Below are positions 18,176-27,025 of a stretch of DNA of 64,000 nt, in pieces (positions within the stretch are counted from its first letter, which is position 1; each line of letters starts with the position of its first letter). The DNA comes from CAVVIH01 sp963748295 (GTDB lineage: Bacteria; Acidobacteriota; Vicinamibacteria; Vicinamibacterales; 2-12-FULL-66-21): contig CAVVIH010000006.1 in assembly GCA_963748295.1 (NCBI GenBank), forward strand, positions 682,001-746,000, in the 5' to 3' direction. The notes under the pieces were generated by a model. The model worked only from the letters and a program-made list of their open reading frames with translations. It was not told the origin of the DNA and ran no database searches. The position numbers and the translations under genes were made by a program.

Positions 18176-19138
18176 ATGAGGAAGCGATTTCAATCGGTTT
18201 CGGCGGTCGTTCTCGCGGCACTCGTCGGCGCCAGCCTCGCGGTGAGCGGCTGCGGACGGTATTCATTCAACTCCCTGAAGGCCGCCAAGGCCCTCAAGGA
18301 AGCCCACGACCACTACAAAGGGAACCGCTTCCGGGACGCGGCGGCCCGCTACGAGGACGCGCTGGTAGCCGACCCCGAGCGGGTCGAAGCGTATTTCTTC
18401 CTCGGCAACAGCTACGACAACCTTTACAAGCCGAGCCGGGCCGGCGAGCCGGAGAACGACGCCTACATGCAGAAGGCGATCGAGAACTACCGGAAGGCGG
18501 CCGAAAAGGAAACCAATCCGGAGATGCGGGTCCTCGCGATGAAGTACCTCGTCGCGGCGTACGGCCCCGACAAGCTGAATAACCCCGCCGAAGCCGAACC
18601 GGTGGTGAAGCGCATGATTGAGGTCGACCCGGGCGAGCCGGAGAACTACTTCGCGCTCTCGAAGATCTACGAGGACGCGGGGCGCTACGAGGAAGCGGAG
18701 CAGGCGCTGCTCAAGGCGAAAGAGACCAAGCCGAGCGAGCCGGCGGTCTACCTGCAGCTCTCGGGCTTCTACAACCGCCAGGGCGACTTCGACAAGACGA
18801 TGGAGCCGCTGCACCGCGCCGCCGATCTGACGCCTGAGAACCCGCAGGGCTATCACCTCGTCGCCACTTACTATGAGGAGAAGGTCCGCAAGGATCACCG
18901 GCTGGCGCCGAAGGTGGCGAAGGACTACGTCGAGAAGGGCATCCAGGCCGAGGACAAGGCGCTCTCGCTCAACAAGGACTACGTCGACGCGATGGTCTAC
19001 AAGAACATCCTGCTGCGCCATCAGGCCAAGTTCGAGACCGACCGCGCCAAGCAGCTCGATCTGATTCAGCAGGCCGACGAGTTGCGCAACAAGGCGATGG
19101 AGTTGAACAAGAAGAAGGCGACCGGCGGGGTGCCCTAA
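18176..19138 (+). CDS. TPR-repeat lipoprotein
   Basis: Exported 320-residue protein anchored by lipid. The signal peptide ends in the lipobox LAVSGC, with the cysteine near residue 26. The mature part is a string of tetratricopeptide repeats (AHDHYKGNRFRDAAARYEDALVADPERVEAYFFLGNSYDNL; YFALSKIYEDAGRYEEAEQALLKAKETKPSEPAVYLQLSGFYNRQGDFDKTMEPLHRAADL). It ends in a Lys-rich tail. TPR lipoproteins usually act as scaffolds for envelope or secretion complexes; no specific partner is evident. GAGGGA about 7 nt before the ATG supports the start. The gene is followed by a heptamer array that folds into its terminator, then by exbD. Confidence 0.9.
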   Translation: MRKRFQSVSAVVLAALVGASLAVSGCGRYSFNSLKAAKALKEAHDHYKGNRFRDAAARYEDALVADPERVEAYFFLGNSYDNLYKPSRAGEPENDAYMQKAIENYRKAAEKETNPEMRVLAMKYLVAAYGPDKLNNPAEAEPVVKRMIEVDPGEPENYFALSKIYEDAGRYEEAEQALLKAKETKPSEPAVYLQLSGFYNRQGDFDKTMEPLHRAADLTPENPQGYHLVATYYEEKVRKDHRLAPKVAKDYVEKGIQAEDKALSLNKDYVDAMVYKNILLRHQAKFETDRAKQLDLIQQADELRNKAMELNKKKATGGVP

Positions 19139-19140
19139 GG

Positions 19141-19202
19141 CAACTCCCAAATCCCAACTTCCAACTCCCAACTTTCCCCAACTCCCAACTCCCAACTTCG
19201 GG
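19141..19202. repeat. Intergenic heptamer array, CAACTCC type
   Basis: About eight direct units of a 7-bp sequence (CAACTCC, CAAATCC, CAACTTC, CAACTTT) begin two bases after the lipoprotein stop. The last unit pairs with an inverted copy to make a terminator. The same heptamer reappears at 20336-20368. Confidence 0.85.
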
Positions 19203-19219
19203 GTTGGGAGTCTTGTTTT
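19188..19219 (+). terminator. Rho-independent terminator built from the CAACTCC heptamer
   Basis: ACTCCCAAC (19188-19196) pairs with GTTGGGAGT (19203-19211), a perfect 9-bp stem with a 6-nt loop. CTTGTTTT follows. It ends the lipoprotein transcript. Confidence 0.8.
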
Positions 19220-19282
19220 GCGCGGGCCTGCCTGAGCGAACGAAGTGAGTCGCTCGGTGTCTAACGAGCAGGAGGAACCGCG

Positions 19283-19729
19283 ATGAGGTTTTCACGTCCT
19301 GTTCGTCCCGACCCGGCACTCCCGCAATCGGAACCCAACATCACACCGCTGGTCGACGTCCTGCTGGTCCTGCTGATCATCTTCATGACCGCGCTTCCGC
19401 TGTCGCAGGAGGGCATCGACCTGTCGCTGCCGGAGGTTCAGAAAGACGCGGCAGCGCAGGCGCCGGCGCCTCACATCATGCTGGAGTATTCCGAGGATCG
19501 CGAAGTGCGGATCAACCAGATGCCGGTCGCGCTCGCCGATGTCGAGGCAAAGCTCCGCGCAATCTTCAGCGATAGGCGCGACAAGACGCTGTTCGTCTCA
19601 GGCGCGGGCTCCCTACGCTACGGCGAGATCATCCGGCTGATCGATGCGGCCAAAGGCGCGGGTGTTGAGCGAGTCGGCATCGTGACTGAGTCCATGCGCC
19701 GCGAGAGCGTAACCAGTCGGAATAACTGA
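19283..19729 (+). CDS. ExbD/TolR family biopolymer transport protein (orphan copy)
   Basis: Inner-membrane motor subunit that, with ExbB, converts proton-motive force into movement of TonB. It has 148 residues: a short cytoplasmic N-terminus, one transmembrane helix (ITPLVDVLLVLLIIFMTALPLS, including the conserved proton-path Asp in PLVDV), then a periplasmic domain. AGGAGGAA precedes the ATG. It has no ExbB partner on its own strand. The C-terminal half (SLRYGEIIRLIDAAKGAGVERVGIVTESMRRES) is very close to that of the second ExbD at 20406-20867, which points towards it from the other strand. This looks like an inverted duplication. Confidence 0.9.
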   Translation: MRFSRPVRPDPALPQSEPNITPLVDVLLVLLIIFMTALPLSQEGIDLSLPEVQKDAAAQAPAPHIMLEYSEDREVRINQMPVALADVEAKLRAIFSDRRDKTLFVSGAGSLRYGEIIRLIDAAKGAGVERVGIVTESMRRESVTSRNN

Positions 19730-20327
19730 TACGGACCATCAGCCACTTGCGCACGGCGCCAGGTCCGGCCGTCGGGCCGCCGGATTCGGCACGCCGGGAA
19801 CACGCACTGTCTCGTATTCTTTCGCACCCGCGGCCGACTAAGGGATGGTCAGGGCGACATCCGCCAGGTGCACTGATGCGTCACGGGTGGTTACCACCAC
19901 ACGGATCACACGCAAGGAAGTCGTCGCGAGGAATCGCTCCGTGCGTATTCCGGCTTCGCGGTGTGTCGGCATGCCTCAACGGCGTCCGTCGGCCGAACCC
20001 GCCGCCATGCAGAGGCCGATGGCTGATACCTATATGCGCGGGGAGTGCGTTTTTGCGCTGACCGCCAGGGCGGTGGGGCATGTCGGGCCGTCGCGCGATG
20101 CGGCCAGCGCGGGGCGTCAGTTCGAAAAATGCACCGCAGGCGCGCCGGGCCGCGGAGGCGCCGATTCGCCGCCATTGTTCGGAACACCCGTTCGCCCAAC
20201 TGATTGGGCGCCGGCTTTCGAATTACCCAAGCCGGAGCGGAGATCGTGAGGCTATCGCCGGAGGTGCATTTTTCCGCGCGTAGGCCGAGGCGCGATGGAC
20301 CGATATGCTCCGCCGCCATTCACGCGC
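19730..20327. other. Hairpin-rich non-coding stretch between two convergent exbD paralogues
   Basis: I see no credible gene here. The open frames have unconserved-looking Arg/Ala/Pro-rich products and unusual codon use. The sequence is dense in dyads. CGCCCAA-CTGA-TTGGGCG (20193-20210) is a perfect hairpin, immediately followed by CCGGCTT...AAGCCGG (20211-20235). GAAAAATGCACC (20124-20135) is the exact reverse complement of GGTGCATTTTTC (20263-20274), and a third related copy, GAGTGCGTTTTTGC, starts near 20043. GGCCG/CGGCC pairs occur around 20086-20105. It could be a remnant of a mobile element, a structured RNA or a repeat specific to this genome. Confidence 0.45.
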
Positions 20328-20368
20328 AAAAGAAAAACTCCCAACCCCTTTTTGAGGAGTTGGGAGTT
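20328..20368 (-). terminator. Terminator of the tonB-exbB-exbD-exbD operon, built from the CAACTCC heptamer
   Basis: AACTCCCAAC (20336-20345) pairs with GTTGGGAGTT (20359-20368), a 10-bp perfect stem with a 13-nt loop. Read on the minus strand, the stem is followed by TTTCTTTTG. It uses the same heptamer as the array and terminator at 19141-19219. Confidence 0.75.
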
Positions 20369-20405
20369 GGAGGCTCAGATTTCGCGGCCGCGACGCGGCA
20401 GCGAG

Positions 20406-20867
20406 CTAGTTGTTGCCCGAGTCGCCGCGGCGCATGCCTTCGGTGACGATGCCGACCTTTTCGACCCCCGCGCCCTTGGCGGCGTCGATGACGGCGATCA
20501 CTTCACCATAGCGCAGCGACGGGTCGCCGACGATGAACATCGTCTTCTCGCGGCGGGTTTCGAACACCGAGCGCAGGCGCTCCTGCAGCTCCTGCAGCGA
20601 CACCGGCTGCTTGTTCACGGCGATGGAGCGATCGGCGTTGTACTCGAGCACGATCTGCTGGCTGTCGGTCGGCGTGCTCGGCGCCTTGGTTTCCAGCGGG
20701 AGGTTGATGTCGACCCCCTTCTGGGTGAGCGGCAGCGCCGCCATGAAGATGATCAGCAGAACGAGCAGCACGTCGATCAGCGGCGTGACGTTCATATCCG
20801 AACTTGCGTGCGGCGTCTCGCCCTTGACGACCCTTTCCGCGCCGAAGTGCTTGTGAGCGTGCGCCAT
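20406..20867 (-). CDS. ExbD/TolR family protein (second ExbD of the operon)
   Basis: Periplasmic-facing proton-motor subunit of 153 residues. A 25-residue cytoplasmic N-terminus precedes the transmembrane helix MNVTPLIDVLLVLLIIFMAALPL, which contains the conserved Asp. A periplasmic domain ends in SLRYGEVIAVIDAAKGAGVEKVGIVTEGMRR. It lies 2 nt after the first ExbD gene, so the pair is co-transcribed. It is much closer to the orphan copy at 19283 than to its operon neighbour. Two non-identical ExbDs with one ExbB are common in TonB systems with specialised roles. The His-rich start MAHAHKHFG is unusual. Confidence 0.93.
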   Translation of the reverse strand: MAHAHKHFGAERVVKGETPHASSDMNVTPLIDVLLVLLIIFMAALPLTQKGVDINLPLETKAPSTPTDSQQIVLEYNADRSIAVNKQPVSLQELQERLRSVFETRREKTMFIVGDPSLRYGEVIAVIDAAKGAGVEKVGIVTEGMRRGDSGNN

Positions 20868-20869
20868 GG

Positions 20870-21310
20870 CTACTTGCCTCCCGCCTGCTGTTGCGTCGGC
20901 GTCTTCGGCTCGGTGATCAGCCCGATGTCTTCGATGCCCGCCTTGCGCAAGTCGTCCATCACCGCCATCACCGCCGAGTACGACGCCTCGGTGTCTCCTT
21001 TGATCAGCACGACGCGCTCGTTCTTCTCCTCGAGCGCGCGCTTGACCCGATCGGCCAGGTCGCGGCGATCGACGGCGAGGCCGTTGACGTGGAAGCCGTT
21101 CCAGCGATCCACGGCGACCACGGTCTGCTCCTGGCTTTCAGGCTTGTCGATCGTGTTGTCGGCGAGCGGCAACGTGACGTCGACGCCTTTCTGCAGCATC
21201 GGCGCCACCAGCATCATGATGATCAGCAGCACCAGCATGACGTCAACGAGAGGAGTCACGTTGATGTCAGCCTTCAGACTGCCTTTTCCGCCGCCAACAT
21301 CCATTGCCAT
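20870..21310 (-). CDS. ExbD/TolR family protein (first ExbD of the operon)
   Basis: Motor subunit of 146 residues. The transmembrane segment is INVTPLVDVMLVLLIIMMLVAPML, preceded by a short Gly/Lys N-terminus (MAMDVGGGKGSLKAD). The periplasmic domain contains VVAVDRWNGFHVNGLAVDRRDLADRVKRALEEKNERVVLIKGD and ends in a flexible, Gln-rich tail. It sits between exbB (39 nt upstream) and the second exbD (2 nt downstream). With ExbB it should form the ion channel that powers TonB. Confidence 0.93.
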   Translation of the reverse strand: MAMDVGGGKGSLKADINVTPLVDVMLVLLIIMMLVAPMLQKGVDVTLPLADNTIDKPESQEQTVVAVDRWNGFHVNGLAVDRRDLADRVKRALEEKNERVVLIKGDTEASYSAVMAVMDDLRKAGIEDIGLITEPKTPTQQQAGGK

Positions 21311-21349
21311 GAGCTTGCTCCAGACTGGTCGTTAATCGTTCGTGCCCGC

Positions 21350-22030
21350 TTAGGACGTCTTCTTGATGAAGTAGTCCACCAGCTCCGACGACGAGTTGTC
21401 CATTTCGACGTTGAAGTACTCGATCCGGCCGGTCAGGTAGTTGTAGAACCACACCGCCGGGATCGCGACGACGAGGCCGAGCGCCGTTTCGACGAGCGCT
21501 TCGGAAATACCGGCCGAGACGGCGCCGAGGCCGCCCGAGCCCTGCGAGGCGATGCCCTGGAACGCGGTGATGATGCCGACGACCGTGCCAAGCAGCCCGA
21601 CGAACGGCGCCGTCGCGCCGATGGTGGCGAGCGAGGCGACGCCCTTCTTCAGATCGTTCGCGGTGAGCGCGGACGCGCGCTGGATGGCGCGGCGCACGGT
21701 GTCCACCAGGTCCTCGCGGCTGAGATTCGATCCGCTCTCCTGCTGGAACTGGTATTCCTGCAGGCCGGCGAGCACGACCTTGGCGAGGTGACTGTAGCGG
21801 TAGTTCTTCGACGCGGAGATCGCGATCGCGTCCTTGAGGCGCCCTTCCTTCAGATGCTTGGCAACCTGCGGGGCATACAGCTTCGACTGTTTGCGGGCCT
21901 GGGCGAATGTGTAAATGCGCTCAATCGCGACGCCGAACGAAATCATCGACATGATGATGAGGATGACGCCAATCGCCTTGGCCACCCACCCCATCTGCTC
22001 CCACATGTGCATCAGATCCATTTCGCCCAT
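21350..22030 (-). CDS. exbB: ExbB/TolQ family proton channel protein
   Basis: Inner-membrane channel subunit of the TonB motor, 226 residues. It has a first transmembrane helix near residues 15-35 (WVAKAIGVILIIMSMISFGVAIERIYTF), a cytoplasmic region, and the MotA/TolQ/ExbB double-helix domain (LATIGATAPFVGLLGTVVGIITAFQGIA...ISEALVETALGLVVAIPAVWFYNYL). All family hallmarks are present, including the GLLGTV and TALGL motifs. The gene lies between tonB and exbD on the minus strand in the canonical order tonB-exbB-exbD. Whether the motor serves TonB-dependent receptors or a Tol-like role is not fixed by sequence. The adjacent TonB protein favours the former. Confidence 0.94.
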   Translation of the reverse strand: MGEMDLMHMWEQMGWVAKAIGVILIIMSMISFGVAIERIYTFAQARKQSKLYAPQVAKHLKEGRLKDAIAISASKNYRYSHLAKVVLAGLQEYQFQQESGSNLSREDLVDTVRRAIQRASALTANDLKKGVASLATIGATAPFVGLLGTVVGIITAFQGIASQGSGGLGAVSAGISEALVETALGLVVAIPAVWFYNYLTGRIEYFNVEMDNSSSELVDYFIKKTS

Positions 22031-22094
22031 CCCTCCGACTGGAGAATCCAGAAATCAGTCAGTGTCCGAATCAATCAAAGAATCATGAGATGAC

Positions 22095-22822
22095 TTACTG
22101 CAGCGTGAAGTTCACGGTGACGGTCATGATGACCGGCACGGGCACGCCATTGAGCAGCGTCGGCGTGAACTGCCACTGCTTGACGGCGTCGACCGCCGCC
22201 TGATCGAGCAGCGGAATCGAGCGCAGGACCTTCGCGTCCTTCACCTTGCCATCCGCGCCGATGGTGGCTTCGATGATGACGACGCCCTGAACGCGGGCCG
22301 ACTGTGCGATCGGGGGTACACCGGGCGCGCGTCGCGGACCTTGTTCGGCGGCTTGATGTTGCCGCCGACGCGGACCGGCGCGGACGGTGGTGGCGGCGGC
22401 GGAGGCGCGGTCGGCAGACCGCCGACGACACCGCCAAGACTGCCCCCGGGCACGCCGCCTTCGACACCGCCAGGGACACCCTGCGAGACGCCCACTGATG
22501 GCGGCGGCGCTTCGGGAACGATCTCTTTCGGCGCTTCGACCGGCGCCGCGTTCGGGTTGGTCACCGGCGTCGGCGCGACCTTCGGCTGCGGCGCGGCCGG
22601 AGCCGGCGGCGGCGGCGGTGGTGGTGGCGGCGGTGGCGGCGATCCCACGAACGCCATCATCGTCGGGGGTGTCGGCAGCACGTCGGCCGCCATCAACGGA
22701 ATGATGATCACGGCCCCGAACAGCACGATGTGGGCGAGGATCGAGACCGGTACGGTATACCACGCCTGAGATCCGAGCTTTACAGTTGGATTGGCGACAT
22801 CACCGAACATGTCACGCGGCAC
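22095..22822 (-). CDS. tonB: TonB family energy transducer (single-base frameshift)
   Basis: Spans the periplasm and passes ExbBD motor energy to outer-membrane receptors; about 242 residues once corrected. An N-terminal transmembrane helix (PVSILAHIVLFGAVIIIPLM) is followed by a run of 12 prolines, a long Pro/Gly-rich linker, and the TonB C-terminal domain (ARVQGVVIIEATIGADGKVKDAKVLRSIPLLDQAAVDAVKQWQFTPTLLNGVPV). The domain is split between two frames. At 22312-22316 a C5 tract (minus strand) must be C6 to give VYPPIAQSARV. This is therefore a one-base deletion in a homopolymer, probably an assembly error. The GTG start has a strong GGAGGGG Shine-Dalgarno and a consensus promoter upstream. 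Confidence 0.88.
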
Positions 22823-22865
22823 GGCTCACCCCTCCCGCTCCACTGACTGCGGCGCAAGACCGCAG

Positions 22866-22895
22866 ATTATAGTCAGAGCCAAAAACCAGTGTCAA
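22866..22895 (-). promoter_or_regulatory. Consensus sigma70 promoter of the tonB-exbB-exbD operon
   Basis: On the minus strand a perfect TTGACA (22895-22890) and a perfect TATAAT (22871-22866) are separated by 18 nt. The spacer carries a T5 tract. This is the best promoter in the window. It gives a leader of about 40 nt ending in a strong Shine-Dalgarno. Confidence 0.85.
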
Positions 22896-22981
22896 CGAAC
22901 CTGACATAAGCGTTAGACACCGGAAACTGCAAATCGGCCATCGTTCCGTTACTCGAAATACCCGCCCCCTGGGTCGGAAAA

Positions 22982-25463
22982 TCAGGCGCCTCCCGACCGG
23001 ATCCGCATGCCGTAGAAGGAGCGGTGCACGAAAAACACGGACCCCAGCAGAAACGCGCCTGCAAGCAGGTGGCCCATTCCCGCCCCATATTGGCCAGCAA
23101 GCTGCACGCCGAGTTCCACCGCCAGTAACCCGAACAGGGTGGTGAACTTGATGACCGGATTCAGGGCCACCGATGAGGTGTCTTTGAATGGATCCCCGAC
23201 GGTGTCGCCGACAACGGTCGCGGCATGTAGCGGGGTGCCCTTTTGCTTGAGCTCGACCTCGACGATTTTCTTCGCGTTGTCCCAGGCGCCGCCCGCGTTC
23301 GCCATAAAGATCGCCTGGAACAAGCCGAACAGCGCGATCGAGATGAGATAGCCGATGAAGAAGTACGGCTCGATGAATGCGAACCCCAGCGTGCCGAAAA
23401 AGACGGCGAGGAAGATGTTGAACATCCCCTTCTGCGCGTACTGCGTGCAGATTTCGACGACCTTCTTGCTGTCCGCGACGGACGCCCTTTCGACACCGTC
23501 CAGCTTGATGTTCGCCTTGATGAACTCGACCGCGCGATAGGCGCCGGTGGTGACCGCCTGCGTCGACGCGCCGGTGAACCAGTAGATCATGCAGCCGCCG
23601 GCGATCAGCCCGAGCAGGAACGGCGGGTGGAGGATCGACAAGTACTGCAGATACTCCGGCTGCAGTCGATCCGTCAGCACGACGATGATCGAGAAGATCA
23701 TCGTCGTCGCGCCGACGACGGCGGTGCCGATGAGGACCGGCTTCGCGGTCGCCTTGAAGGTGTTGCCGGCGCCGTCGTTTTCCTCGAGCAGGTGCTTGGC
23801 ACGCTCGAAGTCCACGTCGAACCCGTAGTCCCTCTTCAGCTCCTGCTTGATGTTCGGAATCGACTCGATGACCGACAGCTCGAACACCGACTGCGCGTTG
23901 TCGGTGACCGGCCCGTACCGAGTCAACCGCGATCGTCACCGGCCCCATGCCGAGGAAGCCGAACGCGACGAGGCCGAACGCGAACACGCTCGGCGCAATC
24001 ATCAGCTGTCCGAGCCCCATCGTGCTCACGCCGTAGGCGATCGACATCAGCACGAGAATCGCGGCGCCAAGCCAGTACGCGCTGAAGTTGCCGGCGACGA
24101 AGCCGGACAGAATGTTCAGCGATGCACCGCCTTCACGCGACGAGATCACCACTTCCTTGACGTGGCTCGATTCGGTGGAGGTGAAGATCTTGACCAGCTC
24201 CGGAATGATGGCGCCCGCGAGCGTGCCGCACGTGATGACGGTCGACAGCTGCCACCAGAGGTCAGGGTTGCCGCCGAGATTTGGGATCAGCCAGTAAGAG
24301 ACGGTGTAGGTGATGACGACCGAGACGATGGAGGTCAGCCACACGAGCCGCGTCAGCGGCGTCTCGAAGTTCATCGTCTTGGCGTTGCCGAAGCTGGCGG
24401 TGGCCCAGGCTTCGTTGAGCAGGTACGAGGCGCCGCTCGCCACGATCATCATCACGCGCATCACGAAGATCCAGACCAGCAGCTGGACCTGAACGGTCTG
24501 TTCGGTGATGGCGAGGAGAATGAACGAGATCAGCGCGACGCCGGTGACGCCGTAGGTCTCGAAGCCGTCGGCGCTCGGGCCGACCGAGTCGCCGGCGTTG
24601 TCGCCGGTGCAGTCGGCGATGACGCCCGGGTTCCGCGCATCGTCTTCCTTGATGTTGAACACGATCTTCATCAGGTCGGAGCCGATGTCCGCGATCTTGG
24701 TGAAGATGCCGCCGGCGATTCTGAGCACCGCCGCGCCGAGCGACTCGCCGATGGCGAAGCCGATGAAGCAGGGGCCGGCGTAGTCGCCGGGAATGAACAG
24801 CAGGATGCAGAGCATCAGCAGCAGCTCGACGCTGATGAGGAGCATGCCGATGCTCATGCCGGCGCGCAGCGGAATGGCGTAGATCGGGAACGGCTGGCCG
24901 CGAAGGCCGGCAAATGCGGCGCGCGAGTTCGCAAACGTGTTCACGCGGATGCCGAACCACGCGACCCCGTAGCTCCCGGCGATGCCGACGAGGCTGAAGA
25001 ACACGATGATCGCGACCTTCAGCGGCTCGAAATGCTGGAGCACGCCGAAGTAGAAGATCATGATGACGCCGATGAATAGTTCGAGGATGAGGATGAACTT
25101 CCCCTGCGTGATCAGGTAGGTCTTGCAGGTCTCGTAAATCAGCTCGGAGATTTCCCGCATCGACCGGTGCACCGGCAGGTTGCGCAGCTGGTTGAAAATC
25201 ACCATGCCGAACGCCAGGCCCAGAACGCAGACGATCAGGCCGGACTTCAACAGCGTGCGGCCGTTGATGCCGTGAAAGTCCACCTGTCCGAGATCCGGCA
25301 GCACCAGGTTCGCCTCGCCGCCGGCGTGCCGCGGCGCCGCCTGCGCGGTCTCCTGCTGCGCCGGCTGGGCGGCCGACAGCGCGGCTGCCGCCGGGATCAG
25401 CATGAGCAGAACGGCAAGCAGCGCAGTGACTGGCGCGACGCGTGAACGGAACATCTCGAACAT
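22982..25463 (-). CDS. Membrane-bound pyrophosphatase, ion-translocating (single-base frameshift)
   Basis: Couples PPi hydrolysis to H+ or Na+ export across the inner membrane; about 826 residues after correction. An N-terminal signal-like helix and an extra hydrophilic stretch precede about 15-16 membrane segments. Catalytic regions are ADIGSDLMKIVFNIKEDDARNPGVIADCTGDNAGDSVG and, near the C-terminus, GDTVGDPFKDTSS. The canonical DX7KXE reads D-IGSDLMK-I-V-F, so this is a divergent subgroup. GNTFKAT carries Lys where K+-dependent enzymes have Ala, which predicts K+ independence. Reading shifts near 23918-23920: removing one base restores AVDSYGPVTDNAQSVFEL. GAGAGGAG before the ATG supports the start. 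Confidence 0.9.
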
Positions 25464-25536
25464 TTGTCTCCTCTCAAGTAAACGGCCGACTACCGGACAA
25501 AAAAGGCGAATCGTACCACGAACGCTTCAGCTCTGC

Positions 25537-26157
25537 CTAGACGCGGAAGTCGCCGACGCGATCGTCCCCGCGCCGGGCCCTGACCCGCGACGACAGCGCC
25601 ATTCCGCCGGTCAGGAACACCCGGATCCCCTGTTCCACCGTGATGTCCGGGAACGACACGCGGTCGCGCGGGTAGATGAGCACGTCGCCGAGGTACAAGT
25701 GGTTGGTCGGCACGTAGACGGCTATCAGCGTCTCGGCCCCCTGTCCCCTGTCGACGGTGAACTCCTTGGTCAGGAATCCCAGGACGAACCCGCGTCCGGG
25801 ATCGTCGATCATGACCACCTGCTTGAACCCGTACTCGTTGTCCGGCGAGAACGCGACCACCAGCTGCTTCACCGGCGCGTAAATCGTCCGGAACACGGGG
25901 ACGCGCAGCAGGTAGCTTTCCGCCCGCTGCAGCAGCCGCTTGCCGATCACGTTGGTCGCCAGCACGCCGACCAGCAGCACGACGAGCGCGGTCGTCAGGA
26001 TGCCGAGACCGGGCACGTCGCGGCCGATCCAGAGGGAATAATACGGGCCGACGAAGCCGTCGACGGCCCGGAAAATCCACACGAACGCGCCGACGCTGAT
26101 GACCAGCGGCACGGTCACGAAGAATCCCGTGATGAACCGCCGTCTCAGCCAGCTCAC
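25537..26157 (-). CDS. DUF502 family inner-membrane protein
   Basis: A 206-residue membrane protein of the DUF502 family, whose biochemical role is unknown to me. Two hydrophobic helices occupy the N-terminal third (ITGFFVTVPLVISVGAFVWIF and LGILTTALVVLLVGVLATNVIG). A soluble domain follows with the family-typical VPVFRTIYAPVKQLVVAF, GFKQVVMIDDPGRGFVLGFLTKE, and VYVPTNHLYLGDVLIYPRDRV. The GTG start has GGAGAG 5 nt upstream. The gene lies 28 nt from uppP and is probably part of that transcript. The C-terminal tail is Arg/Asp-rich. Confidence 0.88.
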   Translation of the reverse strand: MSWLRRRFITGFFVTVPLVISVGAFVWIFRAVDGFVGPYYSLWIGRDVPGLGILTTALVVLLVGVLATNVIGKRLLQRAESYLLRVPVFRTIYAPVKQLVVAFSPDNEYGFKQVVMIDDPGRGFVLGFLTKEFTVDRGQGAETLIAVYVPTNHLYLGDVLIYPRDRVSFPDITVEQGIRVFLTGGMALSSRVRARRGDDRVGDFRV

Positions 26158-26185
26158 CTATCTCTCCGCTCTTGTGAAGCCCATG

Positions 26186-27004
26186 TCAGCCGATCAGCCC
26201 GGTCAGCCACGCCGTGGTCAGCGCCGCCAGCACGAGCCGATAGTACGCGAACACGTCGAGGCGATTTCCCGCGAGGAACCGCAGGAAATATTTGATTGTC
26301 ACGTATCCCACGGCGGCCGACACCAGCATGCCGACCGCGAACAGCTGACCGGATGACGGCGCGAGCTGCATGTGACGCAGCTCGAGCGCCTCCTTGCCCG
26401 CGGCGGCGAGCATCGCCGGAATCGCCAGCAGGAACGTGAATCGCGCACCGGCGTCCCGGCGCAGGCCGAGCAACATCGCGACCGCAATCGTAATCCCCGA
26501 CCGCGAAACGCCGGGGACGAGTGCCATTGCCTGCGCGCTGCCGATCGCGAAGGCGTCCAGCCACGTAATCGTGCGCTCGTCCCGCGTTCGCCTGCCCAGT
26601 CGTTCGGCGACGAGCATCGCCACCGCGCCAACCGCCAGGGCGCCGGCGGCGACCGCCGGCGTGCGCAGGACCTGTTCGATGAAGTCATTGAACAGCAATC
26701 CGACGATGACGACCGGGATGGTGGCGACCGCGACATTCTCCAGCAGCCGTGCGGAGGGATCCGCTTCGCGCCGCAGGAATGCCGGCACGGCGGTGGCCAT
26801 GCCGAACACTTCCCGGCGGAAGAACAAGACGATCGCCGCCAGGGTGCCGACGTGGAGCGCGACGTCGAACGCCAGGCCGAACTCGGGCGGGGTTTCCCAC
26901 CCGAAGAACGCCCGCGCCAGAATCAGGTGTGCCGAGCTCGAGACCGGCAGGAACTCGGTGAGTCCCTGGAGAATGCCGAGCAGAACGGCTGCGGGAAGAT
27001 TCAC
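26186..27004 (-). CDS. uppP: Undecaprenyl-diphosphatase UppP (BacA)
   Basis: Dephosphorylates undecaprenyl pyrophosphate to regenerate the lipid carrier for peptidoglycan and surface polysaccharides, and gives bacitracin tolerance. It has 272 residues with about eight membrane segments. The two family signatures are GILQGLTEFLPVSSSAHLIL near the N-terminus and PGVSRSGITIAVAMLLG near residue 165, carrying the catalytic Glu, Ser and Arg residues. The GTG start MNLPAAVLLG is taken because the family usually begins this close to the first signature. Substrates link it to ddl and the sugar-nucleotide genes elsewhere in the window. Confidence 0.95.
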   Translation of the reverse strand: MNLPAAVLLGILQGLTEFLPVSSSAHLILARAFFGWETPPEFGLAFDVALHVGTLAAIVLFFRREVFGMATAVPAFLRREADPSARLLENVAVATIPVVIVGLLFNDFIEQVLRTPAVAAGALAVGAVAMLVAERLGRRTRDERTITWLDAFAIGSAQAMALVPGVSRSGITIAVAMLLGLRRDAGARFTFLLAIPAMLAAAGKEALELRHMQLAPSSGQLFAVGMLVSAAVGYVTIKYFLRFLAGNRLDVFAYYRLVLAALTTAWLTGLIG

Positions 27005-27025
27005 GCGCCGATTCGCGAAGCCACG

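Noticed and set aside
20193..20235. Integron attC-like site (GCCCAAC core)
   Set aside because: GCCCAAC fits the RYYYAAC core, but the complementary GTTGGGC core is absent at the other end, and no integrase gene is nearby.
19845..20319. Two overlapping open frames (134 and 137 codons) in the exbD gap
   Set aside because: No start signal, biased Arg/Ala/Pro composition, no recognisable motif, and overlap on both strands with hairpin sequence.
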